The notes: a model not told the origin generated them from the sequence alone. A stretch of DNA of 64,000 nt from Bradyrhizobium manausense (GCF_018129685.1 NZ_JAFCLG010000018.1:1-64000), one strand, 5' to 3'. Shown: positions 9,386 to 19,327, counted from the stretch's first letter. Translations and numbers: made by a program.

Positions 9386-10073
9386 AGTCACGACTGCCTA
9401 TCAGGGCCTGGTCGCGATCTCCGCGGTCTCGATCGAGGTCCAGAAGGGCGAAATCGTCTGCGTTGCCGGCGCCAATGGCGCGGGCAAGTCGACGCTGCTC
9501 AAAACGATCGCCGGCGCCGAGCGTCCGCGTTCGGGCACTGTGACGTTCGACGGCAAGCGCCTCGACGGCATGGCGCAGCATCACGTTACCGCGACCGGTA
9601 TTGCCTATGTGCCGGAGAACCGCCGCCTGTTTCCGCGCCTGTCGGTGCGCGACAATCTGCGCCTCGGCAGCTATCTCTATCGCGGCGAGGCGGATCGCGA
9701 GGCACCGCTGGATCTCGTTTTCAAGCTGTTTCCACGCCTCTCCGAACGCCTCGAGCAGCGCGCCGAAACGCTCTCCGGCGGCGAGCAGCAGATGCTGGCG
9801 ATCGGCCGCGCGCTGATGACGCGCCCGCGGCTGTTGATGCTGGACGAGCCCTCGCAGGGCATCATGCCCAAACTGGTCGATGAGATCTTCCAGGCGGTGA
9901 AAACGATCCGCGAGGCCGGCATGACCGTGCTGATCGTCGAGCAGCGCATGGCCGAGTGCCTGGAGATCGCCGACCGCGCCTACATCCTGCAAACCGGCCG
10001 CGTGCTGATGCAAGGGCCGGCGGCGGAGATCAGGGGCAACCCGGATGTGCGCAAGGCGTATCTGGGGCTGTAG
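9369..10073 (+). CDS. ABC importer ATPase, LivF type
   Basis: 234 residues. Walker A is GANGAGKST (about 33-41), the signature LSGGEQQMLAIGRALM, Walker B LLMLDEPSQGIMP and the H-loop VEQ. This is the canonical LivF pattern, with VEQ rather than VEH typical of LivF. It is the last gene of the six-gene plus-strand run beginning with DUF1445. A family-A palindromic repeat follows 47 bp after the stop and may end or process the transcript. Confidence 0.94.
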
Positions 10074-10119
10074 GTACGCTTCGCCATAACGGACGTGTCG
10101 AAACCGGATGCCCCTCAAC

Positions 10120-10240
10120 GTCGTCCTGGCGAAAGCCAGGACCCATTATCCCAACTGGGTGTTTTGAGACGACATTGGTTGCCAGAATCTGCCAACAACT
10201 ACTCCCTGTGGTAATGGGTCCTGGCTTTCGCCAGGACGAC
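10120..10240. repeat. Family-A palindromic repeat, 29-bp perfect arms
   Basis: Positions 10120-10148 and 10212-10240 are exact reverse complements, starting GTCGTCCTGGCGAAAGCCAG. Each arm itself contains a small hairpin (CCTGGCGAAAGCCAGG). The 63-bp middle is not conserved with other copies. It lies between the convergent ends of the ABC operon and otnC. Confidence 0.9.
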
Positions 10241-10258
10241 ATCGGAAGAATTGTGATC

Positions 10259-10945
10259 TCAATGCTCGTGCCCATGCTCCGGCAACGTCACCCCGAACAC
10301 CTTCACCAGATCGCTCACCTGCTCCGGTGACAAGTACCGCGGGTTCATGCCCCGCAGCAGCAGATACAGCTTCGCCGTCTCCTCCAGCTCCTCGGTCGCG
10401 AACACCGCTGCTTCCAGCGTGTCGCCGGCCACGACCGGGCCGTGATTGGCGAGCAGCACGGAGGAATATTTCCCCGCCAGCCCCTTGATCGCATCGGCGA
10501 CGGCGGGATCGCCAGGGCGGTAATAGGGCACGAGCGCGGTGGCGCCGCATTTCATCAGGTAATAGGCCGTCATCGGCGGCAGTGCGGCGCGTGGGTCGAT
10601 CTCGGGCAGCATCGAGAGCGCGACCGAATGCGTGGAATGCAGATGCACGATCGCCCGCGCGCTTGCGCGCGTGTCGTAGAGCGCGGTGTGCAGGGGAACT
10701 TCCTTGGTCGGCGCATCGCCTGAAACGAGGCGGCCTTGCTCATCCAGCCGCGACAACTTGGCCGGATCGAGGAAGCCGAGCGAGGCGTTGGTCGGCGTCA
10801 CGAGCCAGCCGCCGCCGTCCAGCCGGACGCTGATATTGCCTGACGACCCCGGCGTCAGCCCGCGCTCGAATAGCGACCGTCCGAAGCGGCAGATATCCTC
10901 ACGCAGCCTTGTCTCGTTGCTTGTCTCAGTTCTCATGGCCGTCAT
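10259..10945 (-). CDS. otnC: 3-oxo-tetronate 4-phosphate decarboxylase (class II aldolase family)
   Basis: 228 residues of the class II aldolase/adducin fold. Zinc ligands are recognisable as H101 and H103 (IVHLHSTHS) and H168 (ANHGPVVAG), with E82 as likely catalytic acid (TKEVPLHTALY). The GSSGNISVR phosphate loop is at about 33-41. OtnC decarboxylates 3-oxo-tetronate 4-phosphate to dihydroxyacetone phosphate. The divergent genes supply the other steps, which makes this assignment more secure than fold alone. Start ATG 10945 (MTAM) or 10936 cannot be distinguished. Confidence 0.88.
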   Translation of the reverse strand: MTAMRTETSNETRLREDICRFGRSLFERGLTPGSSGNISVRLDGGGWLVTPTNASLGFLDPAKLSRLDEQGRLVSGDAPTKEVPLHTALYDTRASARAIVHLHSTHSVALSMLPEIDPRAALPPMTAYYLMKCGATALVPYYRPGDPAVADAIKGLAGKYSSVLLANHGPVVAGDTLEAAVFATEELEETAKLYLLLRGMNPRYLSPEQVSDLVKVFGVTLPEHGHEH

Positions 10946-11059
10946 GCTCGCTTGTCTCACGCTTTGGCAGCGCGGCCAAGCCGTGTTATTCGAGGTCACG
11001 AGCCCCCGCAAAGGGTGGCCGTCCGGGAAACGTTCGCAAGAACAAGAAGGGTCAGTTGC

Positions 11060-11977
11060 ATGTCAGCCTCCACGTCACAGAACCAGCGCATCGCCGTCAT
11101 CGGGCTCGGCTCGATGGGATACGGCATGGCGACGTCGCTGAAGCGCGCTGGCCATAGCGTGACCGGTTGCGACGTTTCAGCTGATGCGGTCGCGCGGTTT
11201 GTCGGGGATGGCGGCGCTGGCGCTGCGACTCCGGCCGAGGCGGCCAAAGGCGCCGATATCGTCGTCAGCGTCGTCGTCAATGCTGCCCAGACCGAGACGA
11301 TCCTGTTCGGCAAGGACGGCGTCGCCGAAACCTTGCCGAGGGATAGCGTTTTCATCTCCTCCGCGACCATGGATCCCGACGTGGCGCGGCGCCTCGCCAA
11401 ACAGCTCGAGGCGACGGGCCGTCATTATCTGGATGCGCCGATCTCTGGTGGCGCGCAGCGTGCCGCGCAAGGCGAGCTGACGATTCTCGCGTCGGGCAGC
11501 GCGGCCGCCTTTGCAAAAGCGCGTCCGGCGCTCGACGCCATGGCGGCAAAACTCTACGAACTTGGCGATGCCGCCGGCCAGGGCGCGGCCTTCAAGATGA
11601 TCAACCAGCTGCTCGCCGGCGTGCATATCGCGGCGGCCAGTGAAGCGATGGCGTTCGCCGCCAAGCAGGGCCTCGACATCCGCAAGGTCTATGAGGTGAT
11701 TACGGCCTCCGCCGGCAATTCCTGGATGTTCGAGAACCGCATGCCGCATGTGCTCGACGGCGACTACACGCCGCGCAGCGCAGTGGAGATTTTCGTGAAA
11801 GACCTCGGCATCATCCAGGACATGGCGCGTACCGCAAGATTTCCAGTACCGGTCTCCGCCGCAGCCCTCCAGATGTTCCTGATGACGTCGGCTGCCGGCA
11901 TGGGCCGCGACGACGATGCATCGGTGGCGCGGATGTATGCCCAGGTCACCGGCGTCAAGCTTCCCGGCGACAAGTAG
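11060..11977 (+). CDS. ltnD: L-threonate dehydrogenase (beta-hydroxyacid dehydrogenase family)
   Basis: 305 residues. The NAD-binding GLGSMGYGMA is at about 15-24, the substrate-binding DAPISGGAQRAAQGELTI segment at about 125-142, and the catalytic Lys is K179 in GAAFKMINQ. This is the 3-hydroxyisobutyrate dehydrogenase family. Its place in an operon with otnI and otnK, divergent from otnC, indicates oxidation of L-threonate (or D-erythronate) to 2-oxo-tetronate. ATG 11060 starts just before the Rossmann strand; a longer frame would overlap otnC. The stop is 12 bp before otnI. Confidence 0.9.
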   Translation: MSASTSQNQRIAVIGLGSMGYGMATSLKRAGHSVTGCDVSADAVARFVGDGGAGAATPAEAAKGADIVVSVVVNAAQTETILFGKDGVAETLPRDSVFISSATMDPDVARRLAKQLEATGRHYLDAPISGGAQRAAQGELTILASGSAAAFAKARPALDAMAAKLYELGDAAGQGAAFKMINQLLAGVHIAAASEAMAFAAKQGLDIRKVYEVITASAGNSWMFENRMPHVLDGDYTPRSAVEIFVKDLGIIQDMARTARFPVPVSAAALQMFLMTSAAGMGRDDDASVARMYAQVTGVKLPGDK

Positions 11978-11989
11978 AAGAGGATTCCA

Positions 11990-12772
11990 ATGCCCCGTTT
12001 TGCCGCCAACCTCTCGATGATGTTCACCGAGGTGCCGTTCCTCGATCGTTTCGACGCTGCCGCTTCAGCCGGCTTCACCGCCGTCGAATTTCTCTTTCCC
12101 TACGAGCATCCGGTCGAAGCGGTTGGCGAACGGCTCAAGCGCAACGGCCTCACCCAGGCGCTGTTCAACCTGCCACCAGGCGACTGGAATGCCGGCGAGA
12201 AAGGATTTGCAGCGCTGCCTGCACGCTTCAATGATCTCAAGGCGAGCCTTGAGACAGCGCTGCCTTATGCACAGGCGACCGGCGTCAAGCGCCTGCATTT
12301 GATGGCGGGCATCGCCAACCGCGGCGAGCGCATCGCGATCGAGGCCTTCTACAAATCGGTGGCCTGGGCGGCCGAATTCTTCGCGCCGCATGGCATCGAC
12401 ATCGTGATCGAGCCGATCAATGCGCGCAACGTGCCCGGCTACTTCCTCAACGATTTCGGCTTCGCACGCGATCTGATCCAGGAGTTGAGGCTGCCCAATC
12501 TGAAACTCCAGTTCGACATCTACCACTGCGGGATCATCCACGGCGACGTCGCCATGCGGCTGCGCGAGATGATGCCGATCATCGGCCATGTCCAGATCGC
12601 CAGCATCCCCTCGCGCAACGAGCCCGATGGCGAGGAGCTGAACTATCCGTTCCTGTTCGACGAGCTCGATCGTCTCGGCTATGCCGGCTTCGTCGGTTGC
12701 GAATACAATCCGCGCGGCAAGACCACCGACGGCCTCGCCTGGTTCAAGCCCTACGCCGGAGTGAAGCCGTGA
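11990..12772 (+). CDS. otnI: 2-oxo-tetronate isomerase (hydroxypyruvate isomerase family)
   Basis: 260 residues forming a TIM barrel of the Hyi/OtnI family. It starts MPRFAANLSMMFTEVPFLDRF, as family members do. Metal-ligand segments are VIEPINARNVPGYF (E), LQFDIYHCGIIHGD (D/H), HVQIASIPSRNEPD (Q) and VGCEYNPRGKT (E). It converts 2-oxo-tetronate to 3-oxo-tetronate for OtnK. The TGA stop overlaps the GTG start of otnK by four bases, showing translational coupling. Confidence 0.92.
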   Translation: MPRFAANLSMMFTEVPFLDRFDAAASAGFTAVEFLFPYEHPVEAVGERLKRNGLTQALFNLPPGDWNAGEKGFAALPARFNDLKASLETALPYAQATGVKRLHLMAGIANRGERIAIEAFYKSVAWAAEFFAPHGIDIVIEPINARNVPGYFLNDFGFARDLIQELRLPNLKLQFDIYHCGIIHGDVAMRLREMMPIIGHVQIASIPSRNEPDGEELNYPFLFDELDRLGYAGFVGCEYNPRGKTTDGLAWFKPYAGVKP

Positions 12773-14046
12773 CACTTGCATTGGGCTGCATCGCCGACGA
12801 CTACACCGGCGCCTCCGACCTCGCCAACACGCTGACGCGCGCCGGCCTGCGCACGGTGCAGACCATCGGCGTGCCCGCCGATGATCTGAAACTGCCCGAG
12901 GTCGACGCCGTCGTGGTGTCGCTCAAGAGCCGGTCGATCGAGCCGGGGCTCGCGGTGTCGCGCTCGCGCGCCGCGGAGACATGGCTGCGCAGCCGCGGCG
13001 CGAGCCATGTGCTGTTCAAGATCTGCTCGACCTTCGATTCCACCGATGCCGGCAACATCGGCCCGGTGATGGATGCGCTCCGCGCCGATTGCGGCGAGGC
13101 TATCGTGCTGGTGACGCCGGCTTTCCCGGAGACCGGCCGCACCGTCTATCAGGGCAATCTGTTCGTCGGGGCCGTGCCGCTGAACGAGAGTCCGCTGAAA
13201 GATCACCCGCTCAACCCGATGCACGATTCCAATCTGGTGCGTGTGCTGGCGCGCCAGAGCAAGACGCAGGTCGGTCTTGTCGATCTCGCGACGCTCGCGC
13301 GCGGGGTGGACGCCGTCCGGGCCCGGCTTGCCGAGCTCTCCGGCAAAGGCATTGGAGCTGCGGTTGTCGACGCCGTATTCGACCGCGACCTCGAGACCAT
13401 CGGCCTTGTTGCCGCCGATCATCGGCTGTCGGTCGGCGCCTCAGGCATCGGCCTCGGGCTGGCGCGAGCGCTGGTCTCGACCGGCAGGGTCAAGTCGGCG
13501 GCAGCCGGCAGCGAGCAGGGCGCTGCCGTCGGCGGACAGGTGGCATGCCTTGCCGGCAGCTGCTCGCAGGCCACCCTGCAGCAGATCGCCAACGCCGAAC
13601 GCGTCATGCCGGTGTTACATCTCGATACCGACCGTATTCTTACGGGCGCGAACGAAGCGCAGCGTGCGTTCGATTGGGCGAAGGAGCTGATGGCCCAAGG
13701 TCCGGTGCTGATTGCATCGAGCGCGACGCCTGCGGACGTCGCAGCGCTTCAGGCGCGTCACGGCCGCGACGCCGCAGGGCACGCCATTGAGCAGACGATG
13801 GCCGACATCGCCGAAAGCCTCGTAAAATCAGGCGTGCGGCGCTTGATCGTGGCCGGTGGCGAGACCTCCGGCGCCGTCGTCGACCGCCTCGGGATCCCCG
13901 GTTTCCTGGTCGGCACGGAGATCGCCGCGGGAGTGCCGGTGCTTCGTGCCGTCGGCGCGGCCGCGGGCGACATGCTGCTCGCCTTGAAGTCAGGCAATTT
14001 CGGCGGACCGGAGTTTTTCGCGGACGCGATGAGGCTCATGCGCTGA
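12769..14046 (+). CDS. otnK: 3-oxo-tetronate kinase (DUF1537 family)
   Basis: 425 residues. The N-terminal substrate domain begins LGCIADDYTGASDLAN, the family signature, and includes TPAFPETGRTVYQGNLFV and a DHPLNPMHDSNLV segment. The C-terminal nucleotide-binding part has the GGETSGAVVDRLGI motif. DUF1537 proteins phosphorylate acid-sugar intermediates at C4, here giving the substrate of OtnC. The GTG at 12769 overlaps the otnI stop; the longer in-frame extension is just otnI read in another frame. A hairpin with five Ts spans the stop codon. Confidence 0.93.
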   Translation: MTLALGCIADDYTGASDLANTLTRAGLRTVQTIGVPADDLKLPEVDAVVVSLKSRSIEPGLAVSRSRAAETWLRSRGASHVLFKICSTFDSTDAGNIGPVMDALRADCGEAIVLVTPAFPETGRTVYQGNLFVGAVPLNESPLKDHPLNPMHDSNLVRVLARQSKTQVGLVDLATLARGVDAVRARLAELSGKGIGAAVVDAVFDRDLETIGLVAADHRLSVGASGIGLGLARALVSTGRVKSAAAGSEQGAAVGGQVACLAGSCSQATLQQIANAERVMPVLHLDTDRILTGANEAQRAFDWAKELMAQGPVLIASSATPADVAALQARHGRDAAGHAIEQTMADIAESLVKSGVRRLIVAGGETSGAVVDRLGIPGFLVGTEIAAGVPVLRAVGAAAGDMLLALKSGNFGGPEFFADAMRLMR

Positions 14047-14061
14047 GCGCAGAGCATTTTT
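14034..14061 (+). terminator. Intrinsic terminator overlapping the otnK stop
   Basis: GCTC-A-TGCGC (14034-14043) pairs with GCGCAGAGC (14047-14055), with one bulged A and the TGA stop as loop, followed by ATTTTT at 14056-14061. The stem and T run have the form of a Rho-independent terminator. Having the stop codon in the loop is unusual, since ribosomes would cover the stem. Confidence 0.5.
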
Positions 14062-14209
14062 AGTTCCTCATTCACTTCTTTAAGGTTCCGTACTCGTACG
14101 GAGTCGTAGTTAACAACTGCTCAGTCGCTTTGTTGTTGGATATCGGCGCCGACGCCTTCGGTTGATCGATTTTTGGACGCGCCACTGCGTCAACGCAAAG
14201 AGACCCATT

Positions 14210-15901
14210 ATGCTCGCTACCATCTCCATTCGTGCCAAGATCATCAGTGTCGTGGCGTTTCTGCTGATTGCGATGACCGGCATGGGGCTGCTCGCCGTCA
14301 TGAAAATGCGGGCGATCAATGCCAACACGACCGACATCAGCACGAACTGGATGCCGAGCGTGCGCGTGCTCGGCGATCTACGCGCCGGCGTCATTACCTA
14401 TCGCAACGTCATCCGAGAGCACATGCTGGCCGAAACGCTGGAAGAGAAGCTCGCGGCCGAAAAGACGCTGGCGACCGTCGTCGAGGCCAACACCAAGTTT
14501 CGCAAGTCCTATGAGGGAATGATCACCTCGCCCGAGGAGCGCGCTCTCTACAGCCAGTGGTCCCAGACCTGGGATAACTACAAGAAGGGCACACAGCAGG
14601 TCATGGCGCTGTCGCGTCAGGAAGCCGGCAAGACTCCGCATGAGGCGCACGAGCTCAACACCAAGACCGTCAACAAAATCGGGCTCGAAGCCGACGCCAT
14701 CCTGGCCAAGGACATCGAGCTCAACACCAATGGCGGCAATCAGGCTGCCGTGGATGCCGGTGACACCTTCTACTACGCTTTCATGCTGGTCGCGATCATC
14801 CTCGGTGCCGCCGTCATCGCCGGCATCGGCGTCAGCTTCTATCTGGTCCACGATGTCTCCAGCGGCATCAATTCGATCATTCAGCCGATGCAGGCGCTGG
14901 GCCGTGGCGATCTCTACGCCGAAGTCCCGCACCGCGGCGAGAAGACCGAGATCGGCTCCATGGCCGATGTGCTCCAGGTCTTCAAGGAAGCGCTGATCGC
15001 CAAGAAGGCGGCCGACGAGGCCGCTGCGGCCGACGCCGAAGCCAAGATCGAGCGCGGCCGCCGCGTCGACGGCATCACCCGCGAATTCGAGACCATGATC
15101 GGCGAGATCGTCCAGACCGTGTCGTCGGCCTCGACCCAGTTGGAGGCCTCCGCCTCGACGCTGACCTCGACCGCCGACCGCTCGCAGCGGCTGGCGACCA
15201 CGGTTGCTGCGGCTTCGGAAGAAGCCTCCACCAACGTCCAGTCGGTGGCTTCGGCGACCGAAGAGATGGCCTCCTCGGTCGGCGAGATCAGCCGACAGGT
15301 GCAGGAATCGGCGCGGATGGCGGGCGACGCCGTCGGCCAGGCCCGTGCCACCACCGAGCGCGTCAGCGAGCTCTCGAAGGCCGCCTCCCGTATCGGCGAT
15401 GTCGTCGAGCTGATCAACACCATCGCCGGCCAGACCAACCTGCTGGCGCTGAACGCGACCATCGAGGCGGCGCGCGCCGGTGAAGCCGGCCGCGGCTTCG
15501 CGGTTGTCGCCTCCGAGGTGAAGGCGCTGGCCGAGCAGACTGCCAAGGCGACCGGCGAGATCGGTCAGCAGATCTCCGGCATCCAGGCGGCGACCAACGA
15601 CTCGGTCGGCGCGATCAAGGAAATCTCCTCGACCATCGAGCGGCTCTCGGAAATCTCCTCGGCGATCGCAGCCGCGGTGGAAGAGCAGGGCGCCGCGACC
15701 CAGGAAATCGCCCGCAACGTGCAACAGGCGGCCCAGGGCACCCAGCAGGTCTCCTCCAACATCACCGACGTGCAGCGCGGCGCGACCGAGACCGGCACCG
15801 CCTCCTCGCAGGTGCTGTCGGCCGCGCAGATGTTGTCCAACGACTCGAGCCGGCTGAAGACCGAGGTCGGCAGGTTCCTGACCAACGTCCGCGCGGCTTA
15901 A
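14210..15901 (+). CDS. Methyl-accepting chemotaxis protein
   Basis: 563 residues. Membrane segment 1 is at about 9-32 and segment 2 at about 188-212, enclosing a periplasmic four-helix-bundle-like sensor. This is followed by a HAMP domain (IQPMQALGRGDLYAEVPHRGEKTEIG) and a signalling domain. The hairpin tip shows the universal NTIAGQTNLLALNATIEAAR and GEAGRGFAVVASEVKALAEQ. It ends without a CheR-binding pentapeptide. ATG 14210 starts right before TM1. The gene stands alone, closed by a strong terminator. The ligand is unknown. Confidence 0.94.
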   Translation: MLATISIRAKIISVVAFLLIAMTGMGLLAVMKMRAINANTTDISTNWMPSVRVLGDLRAGVITYRNVIREHMLAETLEEKLAAEKTLATVVEANTKFRKSYEGMITSPEERALYSQWSQTWDNYKKGTQQVMALSRQEAGKTPHEAHELNTKTVNKIGLEADAILAKDIELNTNGGNQAAVDAGDTFYYAFMLVAIILGAAVIAGIGVSFYLVHDVSSGINSIIQPMQALGRGDLYAEVPHRGEKTEIGSMADVLQVFKEALIAKKAADEAAAADAEAKIERGRRVDGITREFETMIGEIVQTVSSASTQLEASASTLTSTADRSQRLATTVAAASEEASTNVQSVASATEEMASSVGEISRQVQESARMAGDAVGQARATTERVSELSKAASRIGDVVELINTIAGQTNLLALNATIEAARAGEAGRGFAVVASEVKALAEQTAKATGEIGQQISGIQAATNDSVGAIKEISSTIERLSEISSAIAAAVEEQGAATQEIARNVQQAAQGTQQVSSNITDVQRGATETGTASSQVLSAAQMLSNDSSRLKTEVGRFLTNVRAA

Positions 15902-15924
15902 GACTCAAGTCGATGTGAGTTCTG

Positions 15925-15952
15925 AAAGCGGCGCCGTCCGGCGCCGCTTTTT
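15925..15952 (+). terminator. Strong intrinsic terminator after the chemoreceptor gene
   Basis: AAAGCGGCGCC (15925-15935) and GGCGCCGCTTT (15940-15950) are perfect arms around GTCC, ending in five Ts. It starts 24 bp after the chemoreceptor stop. Confidence 0.92.
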
Positions 15953-16147
15953 GACGTGGCTGAAAGCTGCCCCGGCCATATTCGAGGCTGAGACTGCATA
16001 TCTGGAATGCGATTTCGCAGTGCGATAGCAGGGAAGTGACCGCGCGTGAGCCGCTGGGGTTGGCCATTTCAGTGCTGTTCGGGTAAATCGACGCCGGGAA
16101 ACCGTGGGGGCGTGTTCCCTGTCCCCCTATTTGGAATCACCTGACGA

Positions 16148-19100
16148 ATGATTGCTCTGGTCCGTATTGCCCTGAGCCGGCCCTACACGTTTGTCGTGCT
16201 CGCGCTCCTGCTGCTGATCATCGGGCCGCTCGCGGCGCTGCGGACGCCGACCGACATCTTTCCGGATATCCGGATTCCCGTGATCGGCGTGGTCTGGCAG
16301 TACACGGGCCTTCCGCCCGACCAGATGTCCGGCCGCATCACCACGCCGTTCCAGCGCGCGCTGACGACGACCGTCAACGACATCGAGCACATCACCGCCA
16401 ATTCCTATAACGGCTTTGGCATCATCAAGATCTTCTTCCAGCCCAGTGTCGACATCCGCACCGCCAATGCGCAGGTGACGGCGATCTCACAGACGCTGAT
16501 CAAGCAGATGCCGCCGGGCGCGACACCGCCGTTGATCCTGAACTACTCCGCCTCGACCGTGCCGATCATCCAGGTAGCGCTGTCGGGCGATGGCCTGACC
16601 GAGCAGAACCTTGCCGACATCGGCATCAACCAGTTGCGCACGCCGCTGGTCACCGTGCCAGGCGCGGCGATCCCGTATCCGTTCGGCGGCAAGCAGCGCC
16701 AGGTCCAGATCGACCTCGACCCGACCGCGCTCCAGGCCCGCGGCCTGTCCGGCCAGGACGTCGCCAATGCGCTCGCCGCGCAAAACCTGATCACGCCGGT
16801 CGGTACCCAGAAGATCGGCCAGTTCGAATACAACATCCAGCTCAACAACTCGCCGCTCAAGATCGACGAGCTCGGCAATCTGCCGATCAGGACCGTCAAC
16901 GGTGCGATGGTCTATGTCCGCGACGTCGCCACGGTGCGCGACGGGAATCCGCCGCAGACCAACATCGTCCATGTCGACGGCAACCGCTCGGTGCTGATGA
17001 TGGTGCTGAAGGCCGGCGCGACCTCGACCCTCGACATCATCTCCGGCATCAAGCAGAAGGTGATCGACGTCAAGGATCAGCTGCCGGACGCGCTGAAGAT
17101 CGGCTTCATCGGCGACCAGTCGGTGTTCGTTCGCGGCGCGATCCAGGGCGTCGCCTTCGAAGGCGTGATCGCGGCGCTGCTCACCAGCGTGATGATCCTC
17201 TTGTTCCTCGGCAGCTGGCGCTCGACCGTCATCATCGCGGTCTCGATCCCGCTGTCCGTGCTCGGCGCCATCGTCATGCTGTCGGCGATCGGCGAGACTC
17301 TCAACATCATGACGCTCGGCGGCCTTGCGCTGGCGGTCGGCATCCTCGTCGACGACGCCACGGTGACCATCGAGAACATCAACTACCACCTCGAACAGGG
17401 CAAGCCGGTCGAGCAGTCGATCCTCGACGGCGCCAACCAGATCGTGACACCGGCCTTCGTTTCGCTGCTCTGTATCTGCATCGTGTTCGTGCCGATGTTC
17501 TTTCTCACCGGCGTCGCGCGCTTCCTGTTCGTGCCGATGGCGGAAGCGGTGATGTTCGCGATGATGTGGTCGTTCATCCTGTCGCGCACGCTGGTGCCGA
17601 CCATGGCGAATTACCTGCTGCAGGCGCATCAGCATCATGAGGGCGGACCGCCGAAATCGCGCAATCCGCTGGTCTGGTTCCAGCGCGGTTTCGAGCAGCG
17701 ATTCGAGCGCATTCGCGGCGGCTATCACAATCTCCTGGAGCTCGCGCTGGCGCACCGCATAGTGTTTGTCGCCGTATTCCTCTGCGTGGTCGGCGCGTCC
17801 TTCGCGCTGGTGCCTTTCCTGGGTCGCAATTTCTTCCCCGCGGTCGACGCTGGCAACATCCTGATGCATGTCCGCACCCAGGTCGGCACGCGCGTCGAGG
17901 AGACCGCCAACCAGCTCGCCGACGTGCAGAAGGCCGTCCGCAAGCTGATTCCGGGTGAGATCGAGACCATGACCGACAACATCGGCATGCCGATCTCCGG
18001 CATCAACATGACCTACAACAACACCGGCGTGATCGGTCCGCAGGATGGCGACATCCAGATCAAGCTGAGGGAAGGCCACAAGCCGACCGAGGAACATGTG
18101 CGTGTGCTGCGTGAGCAATTGCCGCGGCTGTTCCCCGGCGTCAGCTTCGCCTTCCTGCCCGCAGACATCGTCAGCCAGATCCTGAATTTCGGCGCGCCGG
18201 CGCCGATCGATCTGCAGATCCGCGGCGCCAATCTCGCCGCCAACTTCGCCTACGCCAACAGCCTGCTGGCCAAGGTCCGGCGAATTCCCGGCGTTGCCGA
18301 TGCGCGCATCCAGCAATCGCCGAGCAACCCGACCTTCAACATCGATGTCGACCGGACGCGTGCGCAATATGTCGGTCTGACCGAGCGCGACGTCACCAAC
18401 AGCCTCGTGGTCAATCTTGCCGGCTCCTCGCAGGTCGCGCCGACTTACTATCTCAACCCCGACAACGGCGTGTCCTATTCGATCGTGATGCAGACGCCGC
18501 AATACCAGATCGACTCGCTCAGCGCACTGCAGACGCTGCCGATCACGGCGGCCGGCAATTCGCAGTCCCCGATCCTCGGCGGTATCGCCGACATCAAGCG
18601 TTCGGTATCGAGCGCGGTGGTGTCGCAATACGACATCCAGTCGATGGTGCAGATCTTCGCGACGACCTCGGGCCGCGATCTCGGCGCGGTGTCCAATGAC
18701 ATCCGTCAGATCATCGCCGACACGGCCAAGCAGGTGCCAAAGGGCTCGTCCGTCGTGCTGCTCGGCCAGGTGCAGACCATGAACAGCGCCTTCACGGGCC
18801 TCTTGTTCGGCCTGTTGGGCGCCGTCGTGCTGATCTACTTCCTCATCGTCGTGAACTTCCAGTCCTGGTCGGATCCATTCGTGATCATCACCGCGCTGCC
18901 GGCCGCGCTCGCCGGTATCGTCTGGATGCTGTTCACGACGCAGACGACGCTGTCGGTACCGGCACTGACAGGCGCCATCATGTGCATGGGCGTTGCTACC
19001 GCAAACAGCGTGCTGGTGATCTCGTTTGCGCGCGAGCGCTATGAGGAACTCGGTGACCCCATCGCGGCGGCGCTCGAAGCCGGTTTCGTCCGGTTCCGCC

Positions 19101-19327
19101 CGGTGCTGATGACTGCGCTCGCCATGATCATCGGCATGGCGCCGATGGCGCTCGGGCTCGGCGAGGGTGGCGAGCAGAATGCGCCCCTTGGCCGCGCCGT
19201 GATCGGCGGGCTGATTTTCGCGACGTTTGCCACGCTGATGTTTGTTCCCGTGGTGTTCAGTATGGTACACAAGAAGCAAGGCGCCAAAGTCGCCGCCCCA
19301 TTGGAGGCTCCGCATGTCGCCCACTGA
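16148..19327 (+). CDS. RND efflux pump inner-membrane permease
   Basis: 1059 residues, the usual length for AcrB/MdtB-type HAE-RND permeases. TM1 (about 13-32) is followed by the periplasmic porter opening TPTDIFPDIRIPVIGVVWQY. The TM4 proton-relay motif GGLALAVGILVDDATVTIEN carries the paired Asp. The second half repeats the plan, with TM clusters around FGLLGAVVLIYFLIVVNFQ and a final FVPVVFSM. It exports small molecules using proton motive force. The periplasmic adaptor gene follows with a 14-bp overlap. No outer-membrane factor gene is present, so it must borrow one. The substrate is unknown. Confidence 0.95.
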   Translation: MIALVRIALSRPYTFVVLALLLLIIGPLAALRTPTDIFPDIRIPVIGVVWQYTGLPPDQMSGRITTPFQRALTTTVNDIEHITANSYNGFGIIKIFFQPSVDIRTANAQVTAISQTLIKQMPPGATPPLILNYSASTVPIIQVALSGDGLTEQNLADIGINQLRTPLVTVPGAAIPYPFGGKQRQVQIDLDPTALQARGLSGQDVANALAAQNLITPVGTQKIGQFEYNIQLNNSPLKIDELGNLPIRTVNGAMVYVRDVATVRDGNPPQTNIVHVDGNRSVLMMVLKAGATSTLDIISGIKQKVIDVKDQLPDALKIGFIGDQSVFVRGAIQGVAFEGVIAALLTSVMILLFLGSWRSTVIIAVSIPLSVLGAIVMLSAIGETLNIMTLGGLALAVGILVDDATVTIENINYHLEQGKPVEQSILDGANQIVTPAFVSLLCICIVFVPMFFLTGVARFLFVPMAEAVMFAMMWSFILSRTLVPTMANYLLQAHQHHEGGPPKSRNPLVWFQRGFEQRFERIRGGYHNLLELALAHRIVFVAVFLCVVGASFALVPFLGRNFFPAVDAGNILMHVRTQVGTRVEETANQLADVQKAVRKLIPGEIETMTDNIGMPISGINMTYNNTGVIGPQDGDIQIKLREGHKPTEEHVRVLREQLPRLFPGVSFAFLPADIVSQILNFGAPAPIDLQIRGANLAANFAYANSLLAKVRRIPGVADARIQQSPSNPTFNIDVDRTRAQYVGLTERDVTNSLVVNLAGSSQVAPTYYLNPDNGVSYSIVMQTPQYQIDSLSALQTLPITAAGNSQSPILGGIADIKRSVSSAVVSQYDIQSMVQIFATTSGRDLGAVSNDIRQIIADTAKQVPKGSSVVLLGQVQTMNSAFTGLLFGLLGAVVLIYFLIVVNFQSWSDPFVIITALPAALAGIVWMLFTTQTTLSVPALTGAIMCMGVATANSVLVISFARERYEELGDPIAAALEAGFVRFRPVLMTALAMIIGMAPMALGLGEGGEQNAPLGRAVIGGLIFATFATLMFVPVVFSMVHKKQGAKVAAPLEAPHVAH

